Assembly: GCF_011682065.1 (NCBI RefSeq) | Contig: NZ_VUYU01000009.1 | Coordinates: forward strand, 62,001-126,000 | From: Massilia rubra | GTDB lineage: Bacteria > Pseudomonadota > Gammaproteobacteria > Burkholderiales > Burkholderiaceae_D | Reading direction: 5' to 3' | Length of the DNA stretch: 64,000 bases | In this document: in pieces, positions 48,393 to 56,521 of the stretch | Layout of the letters: every line of letters begins with the position of its first letter | Numbering within the stretch: position 1 is the stretch's first letter | Translations under genes and position numbers: made by a program | The notes under the pieces: generated by a model | Database searches by the model: none | The model's input: the letters and a program-made list of their open reading frames with translations, nothing else | What the model was told of the DNA's origin: nothing

Positions 48393-48893
48393 TCAAGCGT
48401 CGATGCGCCTGCAGGTGACTTCCACCATCGCTTCGGGATAAGTCGGGTCGAGCGGAATCGAACGCATCGCGCTGGGGCCGATCTCAAGAATGGTCGACTT
48501 GAAGGTCGACTTCTTGCGCTGTTCGGCGTCAAGCACCTGTTGGCCCGCTGCCGTGCTGATGCGTGGGTCCGAGGCCGAGATGAACGTCGACGCGTGATAG
48601 TCCGAGACCAGGGTGTTTCCGTCGAGCCGCCAGGCTCCCGCGTCCGAGGCCACGAATGTCAGGGTGGGACGGTCGCTGGAAGTGATGACCGTGGTGGCCA
48701 GGGAGGTAAACGTCAGATCGGCCGCGCGCTTGATCACGCTGACCACCGTGATGACCGCTGACGGCGCTTTCATCGCCGTCGGCCCGCACTCCCACGTTCC
48801 GGTAAGCGAGGTTTCCGAGAGCGCGACGGGAGCGGCCGCGGCCGGAGAAACAGCGGCGAGAAGGACGATAAAAATGGCTGATTGTGAACGCAC
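48393..48893 (-). CDS. Secreted hypothetical protein
   Basis: 166 residues with a GTG start at 48893, preceded by CAGGAAACC. Signal peptide (IFIVLLAAVSPAAAA), then a beta-rich lipocalin-like domain (TWECGPTAMK, DGNTLVSDYHA) with a C-terminal Cys (VEVTCRRIDA) that may bridge to CGP. No recognised family. Convergent with the M16 operon. Confidence 0.65.
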   Translation of the reverse strand: MRSQSAIFIVLLAAVSPAAAAPVALSETSLTGTWECGPTAMKAPSAVITVVSVIKRAADLTFTSLATTVITSSDRPTLTFVASDAGAWRLDGNTLVSDYHASTFISASDPRISTAAGQQVLDAEQRKKSTFKSTILEIGPSAMRSIPLDPTYPEAMVEVTCRRIDA

Positions 48894-49217
48894 GTGGTTT
48901 CCTGTCGGTGTACGAAGCGGTTTTTCTGCGGCATCGGGAAGTCTGTCCAGCCCGGCGCCGCGCGGTGCCCTGTCCTGCAATGTTGCATTCTAGTCTATGC
49001 GGACGATCGGGGTCGACCTCGTCGCGCAGCGCCGGACCGGTGGTTTACGCAAGCAATAGTTGCAATTGGTTATCTGCGTAAGAGATAATGTAGGGCAACT
49101 ACGTGAGGGTTCTGTTACCGCCTTTATATGGTTCCGCAGAACACGACGCCCGCCGGCGCTTTTCATCGTGTGCCATCGTGTCGAGCGCATGAAGGCGCAC
49201 CACCTGTCCGAATCATC
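48894..49217. promoter_or_regulatory. Divergent intergenic region with a likely promoter for the lipoprotein genes
   Basis: No gene seen. On the plus strand TTGCAA (49060-49065), an 18-bp spacer and GATAAT (49084-49089) make a plausible sigma-70 promoter giving a ~120-nt leader before 49218. TTATCT/AGATAA inverted repeat overlaps the spacer and -10, a possible operator. Confidence 0.5.
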
Positions 49218-49766
49218 ATGCCATACACCCGCCTTTTCATCGCGCCATTGCTGCTGGCGGTCCTGTCCGCCTGTAGCACATACGTGCCGCCGCCAAGCAA
49301 GCCGACCGCGACCCTCGTCATGTACATGGAAAACGACACCCCCACCCCGCGCATGCGCATCGGCAGAGCCCTTGCTTTCGCCGATAGCGAATGCGGAGGC
49401 CCGCACACCAGCCATGTCATCAACAGCGCCATTTCCATGGATGATGTCGATGAAATACCGCGCAAGCAGATTGCAGCGGAGCAGGAATTTACCTTCGCCC
49501 TGGAAGCTTCGCACGTTCTCTGGGGCGGCAATTCGGGCTGTTCCGTCACCGCCACCTTCACGCCCAAGGCGGGCCAGACCTACGACGCCCGCATGTACAC
49601 ACGCGGCAACTCGCAACGTTGCGAAATGATCATCGTGGACCAGGACAACCACGAGGTCCCGTCCACCAGGCCGGCGTATTCCTGCATGCCGGGGATGAAC
49701 GGCATTAACAAAAATGGCCAGGGCTGGTACAAGGCGATCAGCGTCTCAGTCACGATTATCAGGTAA
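49218..49766 (+). CDS. Putative lipoprotein 1 of 3
   Basis: 182 residues from the ATG at 49218. Lipobox LLAVLSAC, Cys at ~18. Mature part is beta-rich with GCSVTATFTPKAGQTYDARMY and a later CEMIIVDQD, repeated in the third gene as CLAAASFIPQAGQRY and TPTIYIDDPG. Function unknown; envelope location likely. Confidence 0.7.
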   Translation: MPYTRLFIAPLLLAVLSACSTYVPPPSKPTATLVMYMENDTPTPRMRIGRALAFADSECGGPHTSHVINSAISMDDVDEIPRKQIAAEQEFTFALEASHVLWGGNSGCSVTATFTPKAGQTYDARMYTRGNSQRCEMIIVDQDNHEVPSTRPAYSCMPGMNGINKNGQGWYKAISVSVTIIR

Positions 49767-49799
49767 GGCGTGCGCAGCGCGACATCCCGAAAGTGCATC

Positions 49800-50234
49800 A
49801 TGAAACTCATCAAACCGTTTTCTCTCGCCCTCCTCCTGACGCTGGCCGCCTGCAGTGACTACCGCGAGCGCACTTGGTTGACGTATCAGGGCCGGGATGC
49901 CGGCGGCTACGAAGAAGAAGCGGGCCCCGGCAAACTGATCAAAGTCAGCTATACCGGCCCGTTGGGAGTGCATGTGTATATGGCCGCCAACTCGGTACTC
50001 TACAGAAGCGCCGAAATCACCCAGCGCGAAGGAAAAGCCTATTTTGCGCTGTACAACGACCTGCCATCGGCGCTGAAAGACCGGCGCAGCGAGAAAGCCA
50101 TCTTCTCGACCGTCGGCGGCCGGGCCTTTTCCTACGCCTATATCGTGCCCTTCCAGGACAATGCACCGGGCCTGCTGTCGGCTGCCGAAGTGATCGCGCG
50201 GCTCGAGATCAAGGTCAAAGGCAAGCCGCGATGA
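49800..50234 (+). CDS. Putative lipoprotein 2 of 3
   Basis: 144 residues. Lipobox ALLLTLAACS. Different body from its neighbours: GKLIKVSYTGPLGVHVYMAA, RREKxIFSTVGG-like strand, ending in a basic KVKGKPR. Overlaps the next gene by 4 bp (ATGA). Function unknown. Confidence 0.68.
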   Translation: MKLIKPFSLALLLTLAACSDYRERTWLTYQGRDAGGYEEEAGPGKLIKVSYTGPLGVHVYMAANSVLYRSAEITQREGKAYFALYNDLPSALKDRRSEKAIFSTVGGRAFSYAYIVPFQDNAPGLLSAAEVIARLEIKVKGKPR

Positions 50235-50662
50235 CGCCGGCTCCCATCCTGATGAAGTGGTCCGTGATCCTGGCCCTGCTGGGCGCGGCGGGCTGCGGCG
50301 AAGCCCCGCTCTACCATCCGGCCCCCATGCCGGCCGATGCCTCGGCGCTGGTCGACGCGTCCGGCAACATCGTCAAATGGATTTGCGCCAAGGGCGAGCG
50401 GCACCGCCTGGTAGGCGATGCCAACGGCGATGCGCACATCCCCGCCGGCGCGCGCGTGACCGTCGGCGCCTATTACAATCAAGACAGACTGAGATGCCTG
50501 GCAGCGGCGAGCTTCATCCCCCAAGCCGGGCAGCGCTACCGCATCGACCTGCAAATTGCCGCCGAACATTGCACTCCCACGATCTACATCGACGATCCCG
50601 GCACCGTCATCGGCGTACGGCTCGCGCGCGGCGTGCAGCCAGCGCGCGGCTGCGATCTTTGA
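50231..50662 (+). CDS. Putative lipoprotein 3 of 3
   Basis: 143 residues; lipobox ALLGAAGC. Paralogous to lipoprotein 1 over the C-terminal ~70 residues: Cys - x - A/T-x-F-x-P-x-AGQ-x-Y, then a Cys and an I/V-x-D-D/Q pattern. Translationally coupled to lipoprotein 2. Function unknown. Confidence 0.68.
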   Translation: MTPAPILMKWSVILALLGAAGCGEAPLYHPAPMPADASALVDASGNIVKWICAKGERHRLVGDANGDAHIPAGARVTVGAYYNQDRLRCLAAASFIPQAGQRYRIDLQIAAEHCTPTIYIDDPGTVIGVRLARGVQPARGCDL

Positions 50663-50694
50663 GCTGCGGCCTTGCTCCAGGCAAGCAGCCCGAT

Positions 50695-50985
50695 TCAAGC
50701 AAACACATCGATGCGGCCGCCTGCCGCCACGCTGGCAAGCGGTGCATTAGTGGTGGTGTTGGCGCCATCGGCCTGCGCGATGCGCTGCTGCACCTGCGTA
50801 ATGCGCGCAGCGATGGCTTCAATGTCGGACTTGCCTTTGGGCGTGTCGGCGCTGGCGCAGTTGACGCAGTCGGATAACTGCTGCTGGTAGCGCTGCAATT
50901 GCGCTTGCAGGGCGACCGGCGACGGTTTCGCAGCGCCATAGGACACTGCGGCACTGCTGCTGGCAATGGCGATGGCTTGGACCAT
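50695..50985 (-). CDS. Small helical hypothetical protein (FlxA-like)
   Basis: 96 residues; ribosome site GGGAG. Two amphipathic helices (QAQLQRYQQQLSDCVNCAS and SDIEAIAARITQVQQRIAQ) with a CVNC motif between, similar in arrangement to FlxA-like proteins. No signal peptide. Convergent with lipoprotein 3. Confidence 0.6.
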   Translation of the reverse strand: MVQAIAIASSSAAVSYGAAKPSPVALQAQLQRYQQQLSDCVNCASADTPKGKSDIEAIAARITQVQQRIAQADGANTTTNAPLASVAAGGRIDVFA

Positions 50986-51031
50986 GCGATCTCCCGATGA
51001 AAACGCCCGGCGCCGAGGCCGGGCAGTTCGA

Positions 51032-51325
51032 TTACTTCTTCATTTCATCCTTGGCCATGGCATCTTTCTTCATCTCGTCCTTGGCCATCGCATCTTTCTT
51101 CATGCCGTCTTTTTTCATCGCATCCTTGCCCATCGCATCTTTCTTCATACCGTCCTTGGCCATGGTGTCCTTGTGCATGCCATCCTTGGCCATGTGATCC
51201 TTCTGCATGGCCGGCTTGTGCATCCCATCCTTGGCCATCTCATCCTTCTTCATGGCGTCCTGGGCGAACACGGCGCCGGACAGGGTCAGGGAAACGGCGA
51301 TCAGGGCGGTGGTGATGGTCTTCAT
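51032..51325 (-). CDS. Pentapeptide MXKDX repeat protein
   Basis: 97 residues from the ATG at 51325. Signal peptide (ALIAVSLTLSGAVFAQ), then ~14 copies of a five-residue unit M-x-K-D-x/G (DAMKKDEMAKDGMHK...), the TIGR02953-type MXKDX family. Met/Lys-rich, exported, of unknown role. It accompanies ECF sigma factors with NrsF-like anti-sigmas and sulphite-oxidase-like genes, which are all here. Repeat DNA at 51035-51253. Confidence 0.88.
   Translation of the reverse strand: MKTITTALIAVSLTLSGAVFAQDAMKKDEMAKDGMHKPAMQKDHMAKDGMHKDTMAKDGMKKDAMGKDAMKKDGMKKDAMAKDEMKKDAMAKDEMKK
51035..51253 (-). repeat. 15-bp tandem repeat encoding MXKDX units
   Basis: About 14 consecutive 15-bp units, variants of CATCTTTCTTCATxx, encode the Met-Lys-Asp pentapeptides. 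Variation is at the third and fifth codons. Copy number can vary in frame. Confidence 0.8.
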
Positions 51326-51399
51326 GGTAAATCCTTTAGAGTGAGTAAAACAAGAAAAGTACTGCTTGCGGGCGGTCCGGGACAGCGATCGATGCTCGG

Positions 51400-52182
51400 T
51401 CAACTGCCGCCGAACCAGTTATACCCCTGGTTTTCCCAGTAGCCGCCAGGGTAGGTATTGGTGACGGAAATGGCCTGGATGTGTTTGGGATTCTTGTAGC
51501 CGAGCTTGGTCGGCATGCGCAGCTTCATCGGAAAGCCGTAGCGCGGCGGCAAAGGCTGGTCGTCATAGGTGAGCGCCATCAAGGTTTGCGGATGCAGGGC
51601 CGTCGCCATGTCGATGCTCGTAAAATAGTCGTCGGCACAGTGAAATCCCACGTATTTCGCGCTCAGGTCGGCGCCCACGTGACGCAGGAAGTGTCCGAAC
51701 GAGACTCCGCCCCATTTGCCGATGGCGCTCCAGCCTTCCACGCAGATATGGCGCGTGATCTGGTCCTGCTGCGGCAGCGCGCGCAGGCGGGCCAGTGTCC
51801 ACGGCTTGCGCTCGGCCACCATGCCGCTCAGCTCCAGGCGCCAGGCCTCGCCATCGACCTCGCGGATCTGCTCCTCGCCGTAAAAGGCATTGAATGGAAA
51901 CGGCCGCGTGATCATGCTGGCCGGATACGTGGGCGCCAGGCGCGCCGGATCGAACAGCAGGCCCTGCACACGGTCGTTCAGGCGCGAGATGCCGGCCAAT
52001 GCCTGCTCGATGCTGTCCTGGTCGCTGGTGGAGCAGCCGGTCAGCAGGCTCAGGCCGCCTAGTGTCAGGCTGCGCTGCAGGAAGGCCCGGCGCGAAGGCT
52101 GGGCGATGCGCTTGACGGCGTCGGCCAGCATGGCGGCGCCCTCGGCGGGAATGGCGATGGCGCGTGGTGTGAACAGTGTCAT
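51400..52182 (-). CDS. Molybdopterin-dependent oxidoreductase (sulphite oxidase/MsrP-like), Tat-exported
   Basis: 260 residues from the ATG at 52182. Twin-arginine signal SRRAFLQ at ~30-36 followed by LTLGGLSLLTGC, which also reads as a lipobox. Mo-ligand Cys147 in RHICVEGWSAIGKWGG; pterin-binding KYVGFHCADDY. Single Moco domain, as in YedY/MsrP and related enzymes. The next upstream gene is a cytochrome b, likely the electron donor or acceptor in the membrane. Confidence 0.88.
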   Translation of the reverse strand: MTLFTPRAIAIPAEGAAMLADAVKRIAQPSRRAFLQRSLTLGGLSLLTGCSTSDQDSIEQALAGISRLNDRVQGLLFDPARLAPTYPASMITRPFPFNAFYGEEQIREVDGEAWRLELSGMVAERKPWTLARLRALPQQDQITRHICVEGWSAIGKWGGVSFGHFLRHVGADLSAKYVGFHCADDYFTSIDMATALHPQTLMALTYDDQPLPPRYGFPMKLRMPTKLGYKNPKHIQAISVTNTYPGGYWENQGYNWFGGS

Positions 52183-52207
52183 GATAGGTTTTTCCAATCC
52201 TCGATCG

Positions 52208-52804
52208 TTAGCGGCCACGCAGCATGGCCAGCAGCGTGCGCGGCACCAGCGCCACCATCGCCACATGCACGACAATGAAGCCGCACAGGCCGGCCATCGC
52301 AAAAAAATGGACCTGGCGCGCGCCTTCGTAGCCGCCCATCAGCATGCGCAACAGGGGGAACTGCACCGATTTCCAGAGCACCAGCCCGGACAGCACCAGC
52401 ACGATGCTGTCGAGCATGACGAACAGGTAGGCCAGGCGCTGCACACTGTTGTAGCGGCGTGGATCGGCGTGGGCCAGCTTGCCTTTCAGCGCTGCGCCCA
52501 TATCGCGCAGCAACTGGCGTGGCGACACAGGAAAGAACTGGCGCCGCAGCCTGCCCGACGCCAGGTTAAGCAGCAGATACAGGATGCCGTTGGCCAGCAG
52601 CAGCCACATCGCGGCGAAATGCCATTGCAGCGCGCCGCCCAGCCAGCCGCCCAGGGTGATGTGCGCGGGAATCGAGAAGCCCAGAAAAGCGGTCGCGTTA
52701 TAGATGCGCCAGCCGCTCGTCACCAGCAGCAGCACGGCCACCGCATTGAGCCAGTGCGTCAGGCGCAGCCAGAGCGGATGGATGATGCGCGCATCGGCAC
52801 TCAT
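52208..52804 (-). CDS. Cytochrome b561-type membrane subunit
   Basis: 198 residues from the ATG at 52804. Four membrane helices with haem-ligand histidines in RLTHWLNA, HITLGGW, QWHFAAMW and ARQVHFFAMAG. Belongs to the b561/HydC-like group; partner of the Moco enzyme 25 bp downstream. Divergent from the sigma factor gene. Confidence 0.87.
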   Translation of the reverse strand: MSADARIIHPLWLRLTHWLNAVAVLLLVTSGWRIYNATAFLGFSIPAHITLGGWLGGALQWHFAAMWLLLANGILYLLLNLASGRLRRQFFPVSPRQLLRDMGAALKGKLAHADPRRYNSVQRLAYLFVMLDSIVLVLSGLVLWKSVQFPLLRMLMGGYEGARQVHFFAMAGLCGFIVVHVAMVALVPRTLLAMLRGR

Positions 52805-53042
52805 GGCGTACTCCGCGCGGCGCCGGGCAAGGCCCTTTTGACTTGCTCGCAATAAGCGGCATATGATGCCGGCGCGGCAGCGGGCGCGGTCGACACGGTA
52901 ATGATGGGAAACGGATGCATGTTTTGCCTGTGATGAATGACTCTGACAGGTAATTCGAAGCAAGACCGGCATTGGTTACAGTTCAGCAAAAAAATTTTTG
53001 CGAACTATTTTTATTTATCAAACGCTGTTACTTAAGGCACCG

Positions 53043-53615
53043 ATGGAACGAATACCTGAGGTAAGCGTGTTGCACAGGACGGAGTTACGCTTGCATGCGC
53101 TGTTCTTGCAGGGGCTCGACGGCGACAACGTGGCCTACCGCGCCTTTTTGCAGGCGACCGCGTCGCATTTGCGCGCGTTCCTGCGGCGGCGCCTGGGCGC
53201 TTGGCCGGATGAAGTGGAAGACCTGGTGCAGGAATCGCTGCTGGCGATCCACAACCAGCGCTTGAGTTACGATACCGCCGTGCCACTGACGGCGTGGATG
53301 GTAGCGATCGCCAGGTACAAGCTGATCGACTGGCTGCGCCGCCATGCCCGGCGCGACGCGATGAACGAGCCCTTGCCCGACGAAGACGCATTCTTTTCCA
53401 GCGCCGACGCCGATGCGGGCGAAGCGCGGCGCGACCTGGGCAAGCTGCTGGCCAGCCTGCCCGACAAGCAGCGCGAGGCGATCGTGTACACCAAATTGGA
53501 CGGCTTGTCGGTGCGCGAAGCGGCCGCCGCCTTGCAAATGACCGAAGCGGCGGTCAAAGTAGCGGTCCACCGCGGCTTGAAAACCCTGGCAACCCTCTTC
53601 AAGGATGCGCTATGA
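53043..53615 (+). CDS. ECF-type sigma-70 family RNA polymerase sigma factor
   Basis: 190 residues. Region 2 with DEVEDLVQESLLAIHNQR and LTAWMVAIARYKLIDWLRR; region 4 with LPDKQREAIVYTKLDGLSVREAAAALQM. Group-4 sigma. Its stop overlaps the next gene, a membrane anti-sigma. AT-rich upstream region has the near-perfect inverted repeat GCAAAAAAATTTTTGC at 52986-53001. Confidence 0.92.
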   Translation: MERIPEVSVLHRTELRLHALFLQGLDGDNVAYRAFLQATASHLRAFLRRRLGAWPDEVEDLVQESLLAIHNQRLSYDTAVPLTAWMVAIARYKLIDWLRRHARRDAMNEPLPDEDAFFSSADADAGEARRDLGKLLASLPDKQREAIVYTKLDGLSVREAAAALQMTEAAVKVAVHRGLKTLATLFKDAL

Positions 53616-54253
53616 ACACCGATGACTTGATTACCATGCTCGCCAGCGGCCCCGATGTGCGCGTGCAGCGCCGGTCCGCGCGGGTCACCCTCCTGCCGCT
53701 GGCGGCGGCCTTGCTGGTCAGCGGCATCATCGTGCTGGCCGGGCTCGGCTTGCGCGCCGATCTGGCCCAGGCGGCCAGCTTCTCGCCTTTCTGGATCAAG
53801 CTGGGCTTCTCCGTGGCGCTGGCGGCGGCCGGCGCCCTGGCGCTCAAGCGCCTGTCGACCCCGGGCGCGCGCAGCGCCGCGCCGGCGTTCCTGTTGAGCG
53901 CACCGGTGCTGCTGATCTGGTGCTTGGGTGCAACGGTCCTGTGGCAAGCCGCGCCCGAGCTGCGCGCCGAGCTGTTCTGGGGCCGCACCTGGCGCACCTG
54001 CCCCTTGCTGATCTCGCTCATTTCCCTGCCGCTGTTCGGCGCCGCGCTGCACGTGGTGCGCGCCCTGGCGCCGACCCGCTTGCGCCTGGCGGGCGCGGCG
54101 GCAGGATTCGGGGCGGGAGCGGCCGCCGCCGCCGTGTATTGCCTGCATTGCCCGGAAGCAAGCTCAGCGTTTGTGGGCGTCTGGTACCTGCTGGGCATGT
54201 TGATGCCGGCCATGCTGGGGGCACTGATCGGCCCGCGCGTGCTAGCCTGGTAG
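53612..54253 (+). CDS. NrsF-like (DUF1109) membrane anti-sigma factor
   Basis: 213 residues, six membrane helices; conserved CLHCPEASSAFVGVWYLLGM towards the C-terminus with the two Cys residues of DUF1109/NrsF proteins. These hold their ECF sigma factor inactive until the cysteines sense stress. Translationally coupled (ATGA) to the sigma gene. Confidence 0.88.
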   Translation: MNTDDLITMLASGPDVRVQRRSARVTLLPLAAALLVSGIIVLAGLGLRADLAQAASFSPFWIKLGFSVALAAAGALALKRLSTPGARSAAPAFLLSAPVLLIWCLGATVLWQAAPELRAELFWGRTWRTCPLLISLISLPLFGAALHVVRALAPTRLRLAGAAAGFGAGAAAAAVYCLHCPEASSAFVGVWYLLGMLMPAMLGALIGPRVLAW

Positions 54254-54302
54254 TTTGCATTTTTCATGCCATGCGCATCACTTCTGCGCAACAAAATGGG
54301 TA

Positions 54303-54351
54303 TTGAGCCAGATCAAAGTTTGTGCAGAAAAAAGCACGTATAGTCGTTTGT
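54303..54351 (+). promoter_or_regulatory. FNR-type class II promoter of the sigma-54 activator gene
   Basis: TTGA-GCCAGA-TCAA (54303-54316) matches the Crp/Fnr core TTGA-N6-TCAA; its centre is 54309.5. A -10 TATAGT lies at 54339-54344, giving a start near 54351, exactly 41.5 bp from the box centre. There is no good -35, as expected for an FNR class II promoter. Prediction only. Confidence 0.6.
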
Positions 54352-54360
54352 AGCAAGCGG

Positions 54361-54381
54361 GGCTCAACCAACCTTTGAGCC
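54361..54381 (+). other. Inverted repeat in the leader of the activator gene
   Basis: GGCTCAA (54361-54367) and TTGAGCC (54375-54381) are exact inverted copies with a 7-nt loop, ten bases after the predicted transcription start. No T-run, so not an intrinsic terminator; a leader hairpin or a binding site. Confidence 0.45.
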
Positions 54382-54426
54382 TTGTCAAACATTGTGCAAC
54401 TTTCTTTGACCGGGAGAACGACGCGC

Positions 54427-55788
54427 ATGCAAGCCCGACTGCCTCTCCCGCTCTGGATTCACCCCTTCGAACACGTCAGCGCCGCCCTGTGCGCCAAGGT
54501 GGCGGCGGCGCTGGAACAGGCCGGCATGCAGCTCGATCCCGGCGGCGCGCGCGCATCTGGCTTCGGCCTGGCCCTGCTCGACGGCATCGATGCCGCCGTG
54601 CTCGAGCGGGTGCGCAGCCTGGCCGCCGGCGCCACCGTGCTGGCCATCGCCGTTGGCGCGCGCGCCCCGGCCACGGCCGACATGTGGGCGTTGCTCGAGG
54701 CCGGCGCTTTCGACGTGCTCAACTGGACCGACGCCAGCGACGCCGCCGCCCGCGTGCGGGCCCGGCTCGAGCGCCGCGACGCCCTGCAGCGCCTGGCCGA
54801 CTCGCCCGAGGTGCGCACCACCCTGGTCGGCGCCAGTCCCGCCTGGCGCGCGCTGGTGCACAGCGTGGTCGAGGTGGCCGCCTTCACCGAGTCGCCGGTC
54901 CTGATCACCGGCGAGACCGGCACCGGCAAGGACCAGGTCGCGCAACTGATCCACCGCCTCGGCGGGCGCGGCGAACTGGTCGTGCTCGACTGCACCACGC
55001 TCACGCCCGAGCTGGCCGGCAGCGAACTGTTCGGCCACGAGCGCGGCGCCTTCACGGGAGCGGCCAACGCGCGCGACGGCGCTTTTGCGCTGGCCGACGG
55101 CGGCGTGCTGTTCCTCGACGAAGTGGGCGAGCTGCCCCTGCCCCTTCAGGCACAACTGTTGCGCGTGCTGCAGGAGCATACGTATAAGCGGGTCGGCAGC
55201 AACACCTGGCAGCGCTCGCGCTTCCGGCTGGTGTGCGCCACCAACCGCAGCCTGGAAGAGGAGGTGGCGAACGGGCGCTTCCGGGCCGACCTGTTCCACC
55301 GCATCGCCGCCTGGCGCTGCCGCACCCCGCCCCTGCGCGAACGCAGCGACGACGTGCTGCCGCTGGCGCAGCACTTCCTGGCGCTGCTGGCCGGCCCCGG
55401 CGCGGCCTGCGAATTCGACGACGCCGTGCGCGAATACCTGCTGCTGCGCGAATACCCCGGCAATGTGCGCGAACTGCGCCAGACCGTGGCGCGCCTGTGG
55501 TGCCGCCACAGCGGCCCCGGGCCGATCACCATCGGCGACCTGGCGCCCGACGAGCGGCCCGCGCGCGGCGCGCCCGCCAGCTGGCCCGACGTGCGCTTTG
55601 AAAGTGCGATCCGCGCCGCGATCGACCTGCGCATTGGCCTGGCGCGCATCAGCCAGGCCGCGGCCGACATCGCGATCCAGCTGGTGCTGGAACAGGAAGG
55701 CGACAACAACCAGCGCGCCGCCCTGCGCCTGGGCGTGACCGACCGCGCGCTGCAGATCAGGCGCAAAGCCTGGGCCGAGGCACACTGA
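54427..55788 (+). CDS. Sigma-54-dependent activator (AAA+ enhancer-binding protein)
   Basis: 453 residues from the ATG at 54427 (GGGAG 10 nt before); a TTG 15 codons upstream is weaker. Residues 1-120 look like a degenerate receiver without the phosphoacceptor pocket. AAA+ domain: Walker A GETGTGKD at 162-169, sigma-54 loop GAFTGA at 207-212, Walker B VLFLDE at 227-232, and the arginine finger region PPLRERSDD. C-terminal FIS-type HTH (NNQRAALRLGVTDRALQIRRK). Convergent with, and the likely regulator of, the minus-strand cluster next to it. Confidence 0.92.
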   Translation: MQARLPLPLWIHPFEHVSAALCAKVAAALEQAGMQLDPGGARASGFGLALLDGIDAAVLERVRSLAAGATVLAIAVGARAPATADMWALLEAGAFDVLNWTDASDAAARVRARLERRDALQRLADSPEVRTTLVGASPAWRALVHSVVEVAAFTESPVLITGETGTGKDQVAQLIHRLGGRGELVVLDCTTLTPELAGSELFGHERGAFTGAANARDGAFALADGGVLFLDEVGELPLPLQAQLLRVLQEHTYKRVGSNTWQRSRFRLVCATNRSLEEEVANGRFRADLFHRIAAWRCRTPPLRERSDDVLPLAQHFLALLAGPGAACEFDDAVREYLLLREYPGNVRELRQTVARLWCRHSGPGPITIGDLAPDERPARGAPASWPDVRFESAIRAAIDLRIGLARISQAAADIAIQLVLEQEGDNNQRAALRLGVTDRALQIRRKAWAEAH

Positions 55789-55792
55789 TGCG

Positions 55793-56521
55793 TCACTGAC
55801 GCCCGATCAGGCGCAGCAGATTTTGCCCCAGCACCAGCGCCTCGTCGTCCGGCGCCAGGCCGAGCATGCCGATCTTGGCCAGTTCCACGCCCGGATGCAG
55901 CCACGGGCCGTCGGAGCCGAACAGCAGCTTGTGCGCGCCGGCGCGGCGCACCGCCATTTCCAGCAGGTCGAAACGGCGCACGCCGGCGCTGTCGGCGTAG
56001 ATATTGCGGTGGCGCGCCAGATGGTCGACCAGCGCCAGCTGCGCGCTCCAGTCGTCGGCAAAGCTGCCCAGGTGCGGCAGGATGAAGTTCACGTCCGGGA
56101 ACTGGCTGGCCAGCAGTTCGGCCACCGCCACCTCGCCGGTCACGTCGTACAGCACCGGCAGGCGAAAGAAGCGCGCCGTTTCGCACACCTCGCGCGAGAT
56201 GCGCGCATCGTGCCGGTGCAGCTTGATGCCCACGAAACCGTACTCCTCGACGGCCACCCGCACCAGCGCGCGCACCCGCCCGCGGTCGCGCTGCGCATGC
56301 ACGAACGCGAAACCGTAGAAGCGGCCCGGATCGGCCGCCACGATGCGCGCCACGCTGCGGTTGGCCTGCGCATAGTCGGAGTGAAACGCGGCCAGCAGCA
56401 CCGTGCGCGCGATGCCGGCCCGGCGCGCCCGCGCCAGGTAGCGTTCGAGGCCGGCGTCACTATCCCACGGGCCCGAAAAGCCGTCGCCCTCGCCCGCGTG
56501 GCAATGGCAATCGATGATCAT
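55793..56521 (-). CDS. Amidohydrolase (TIM-barrel, PF04909-like)
   Basis: 242 residues. Metal-binding HxH in DCHCHAGEG at the N-terminus, then KLHRHD, the His in ILPHLGSF and the Asp in FGSDGPW, the order seen in amidohydrolase-2 enzymes that decarboxylate or hydrolyse small acids. Its start overlaps the end of the paralogue A gene by 4 bp. Last gene of the cluster. Substrate unknown. Confidence 0.85.
   Translation of the reverse strand: MIIDCHCHAGEGDGFSGPWDSDAGLERYLARARRAGIARTVLLAAFHSDYAQANRSVARIVAADPGRFYGFAFVHAQRDRGRVRALVRVAVEEYGFVGIKLHRHDARISREVCETARFFRLPVLYDVTGEVAVAELLASQFPDVNFILPHLGSFADDWSAQLALVDHLARHRNIYADSAGVRRFDLLEMAVRRAGAHKLLFGSDGPWLHPGVELAKIGMLGLAPDDEALVLGQNLLRLIGRQ

Noticed and set aside
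51035-51253. Regular short repeats that could suggest a CRISPR array
   Set aside because: Units are contiguous 15-bp codon repeats without spacers and encode the MXKDX protein.
54385-55785. 466-codon minus-strand frame opposite the sigma-54 activator
   Set aside because: The plus strand encodes a complete AAA+ activator; the opposite frame is a shadow.
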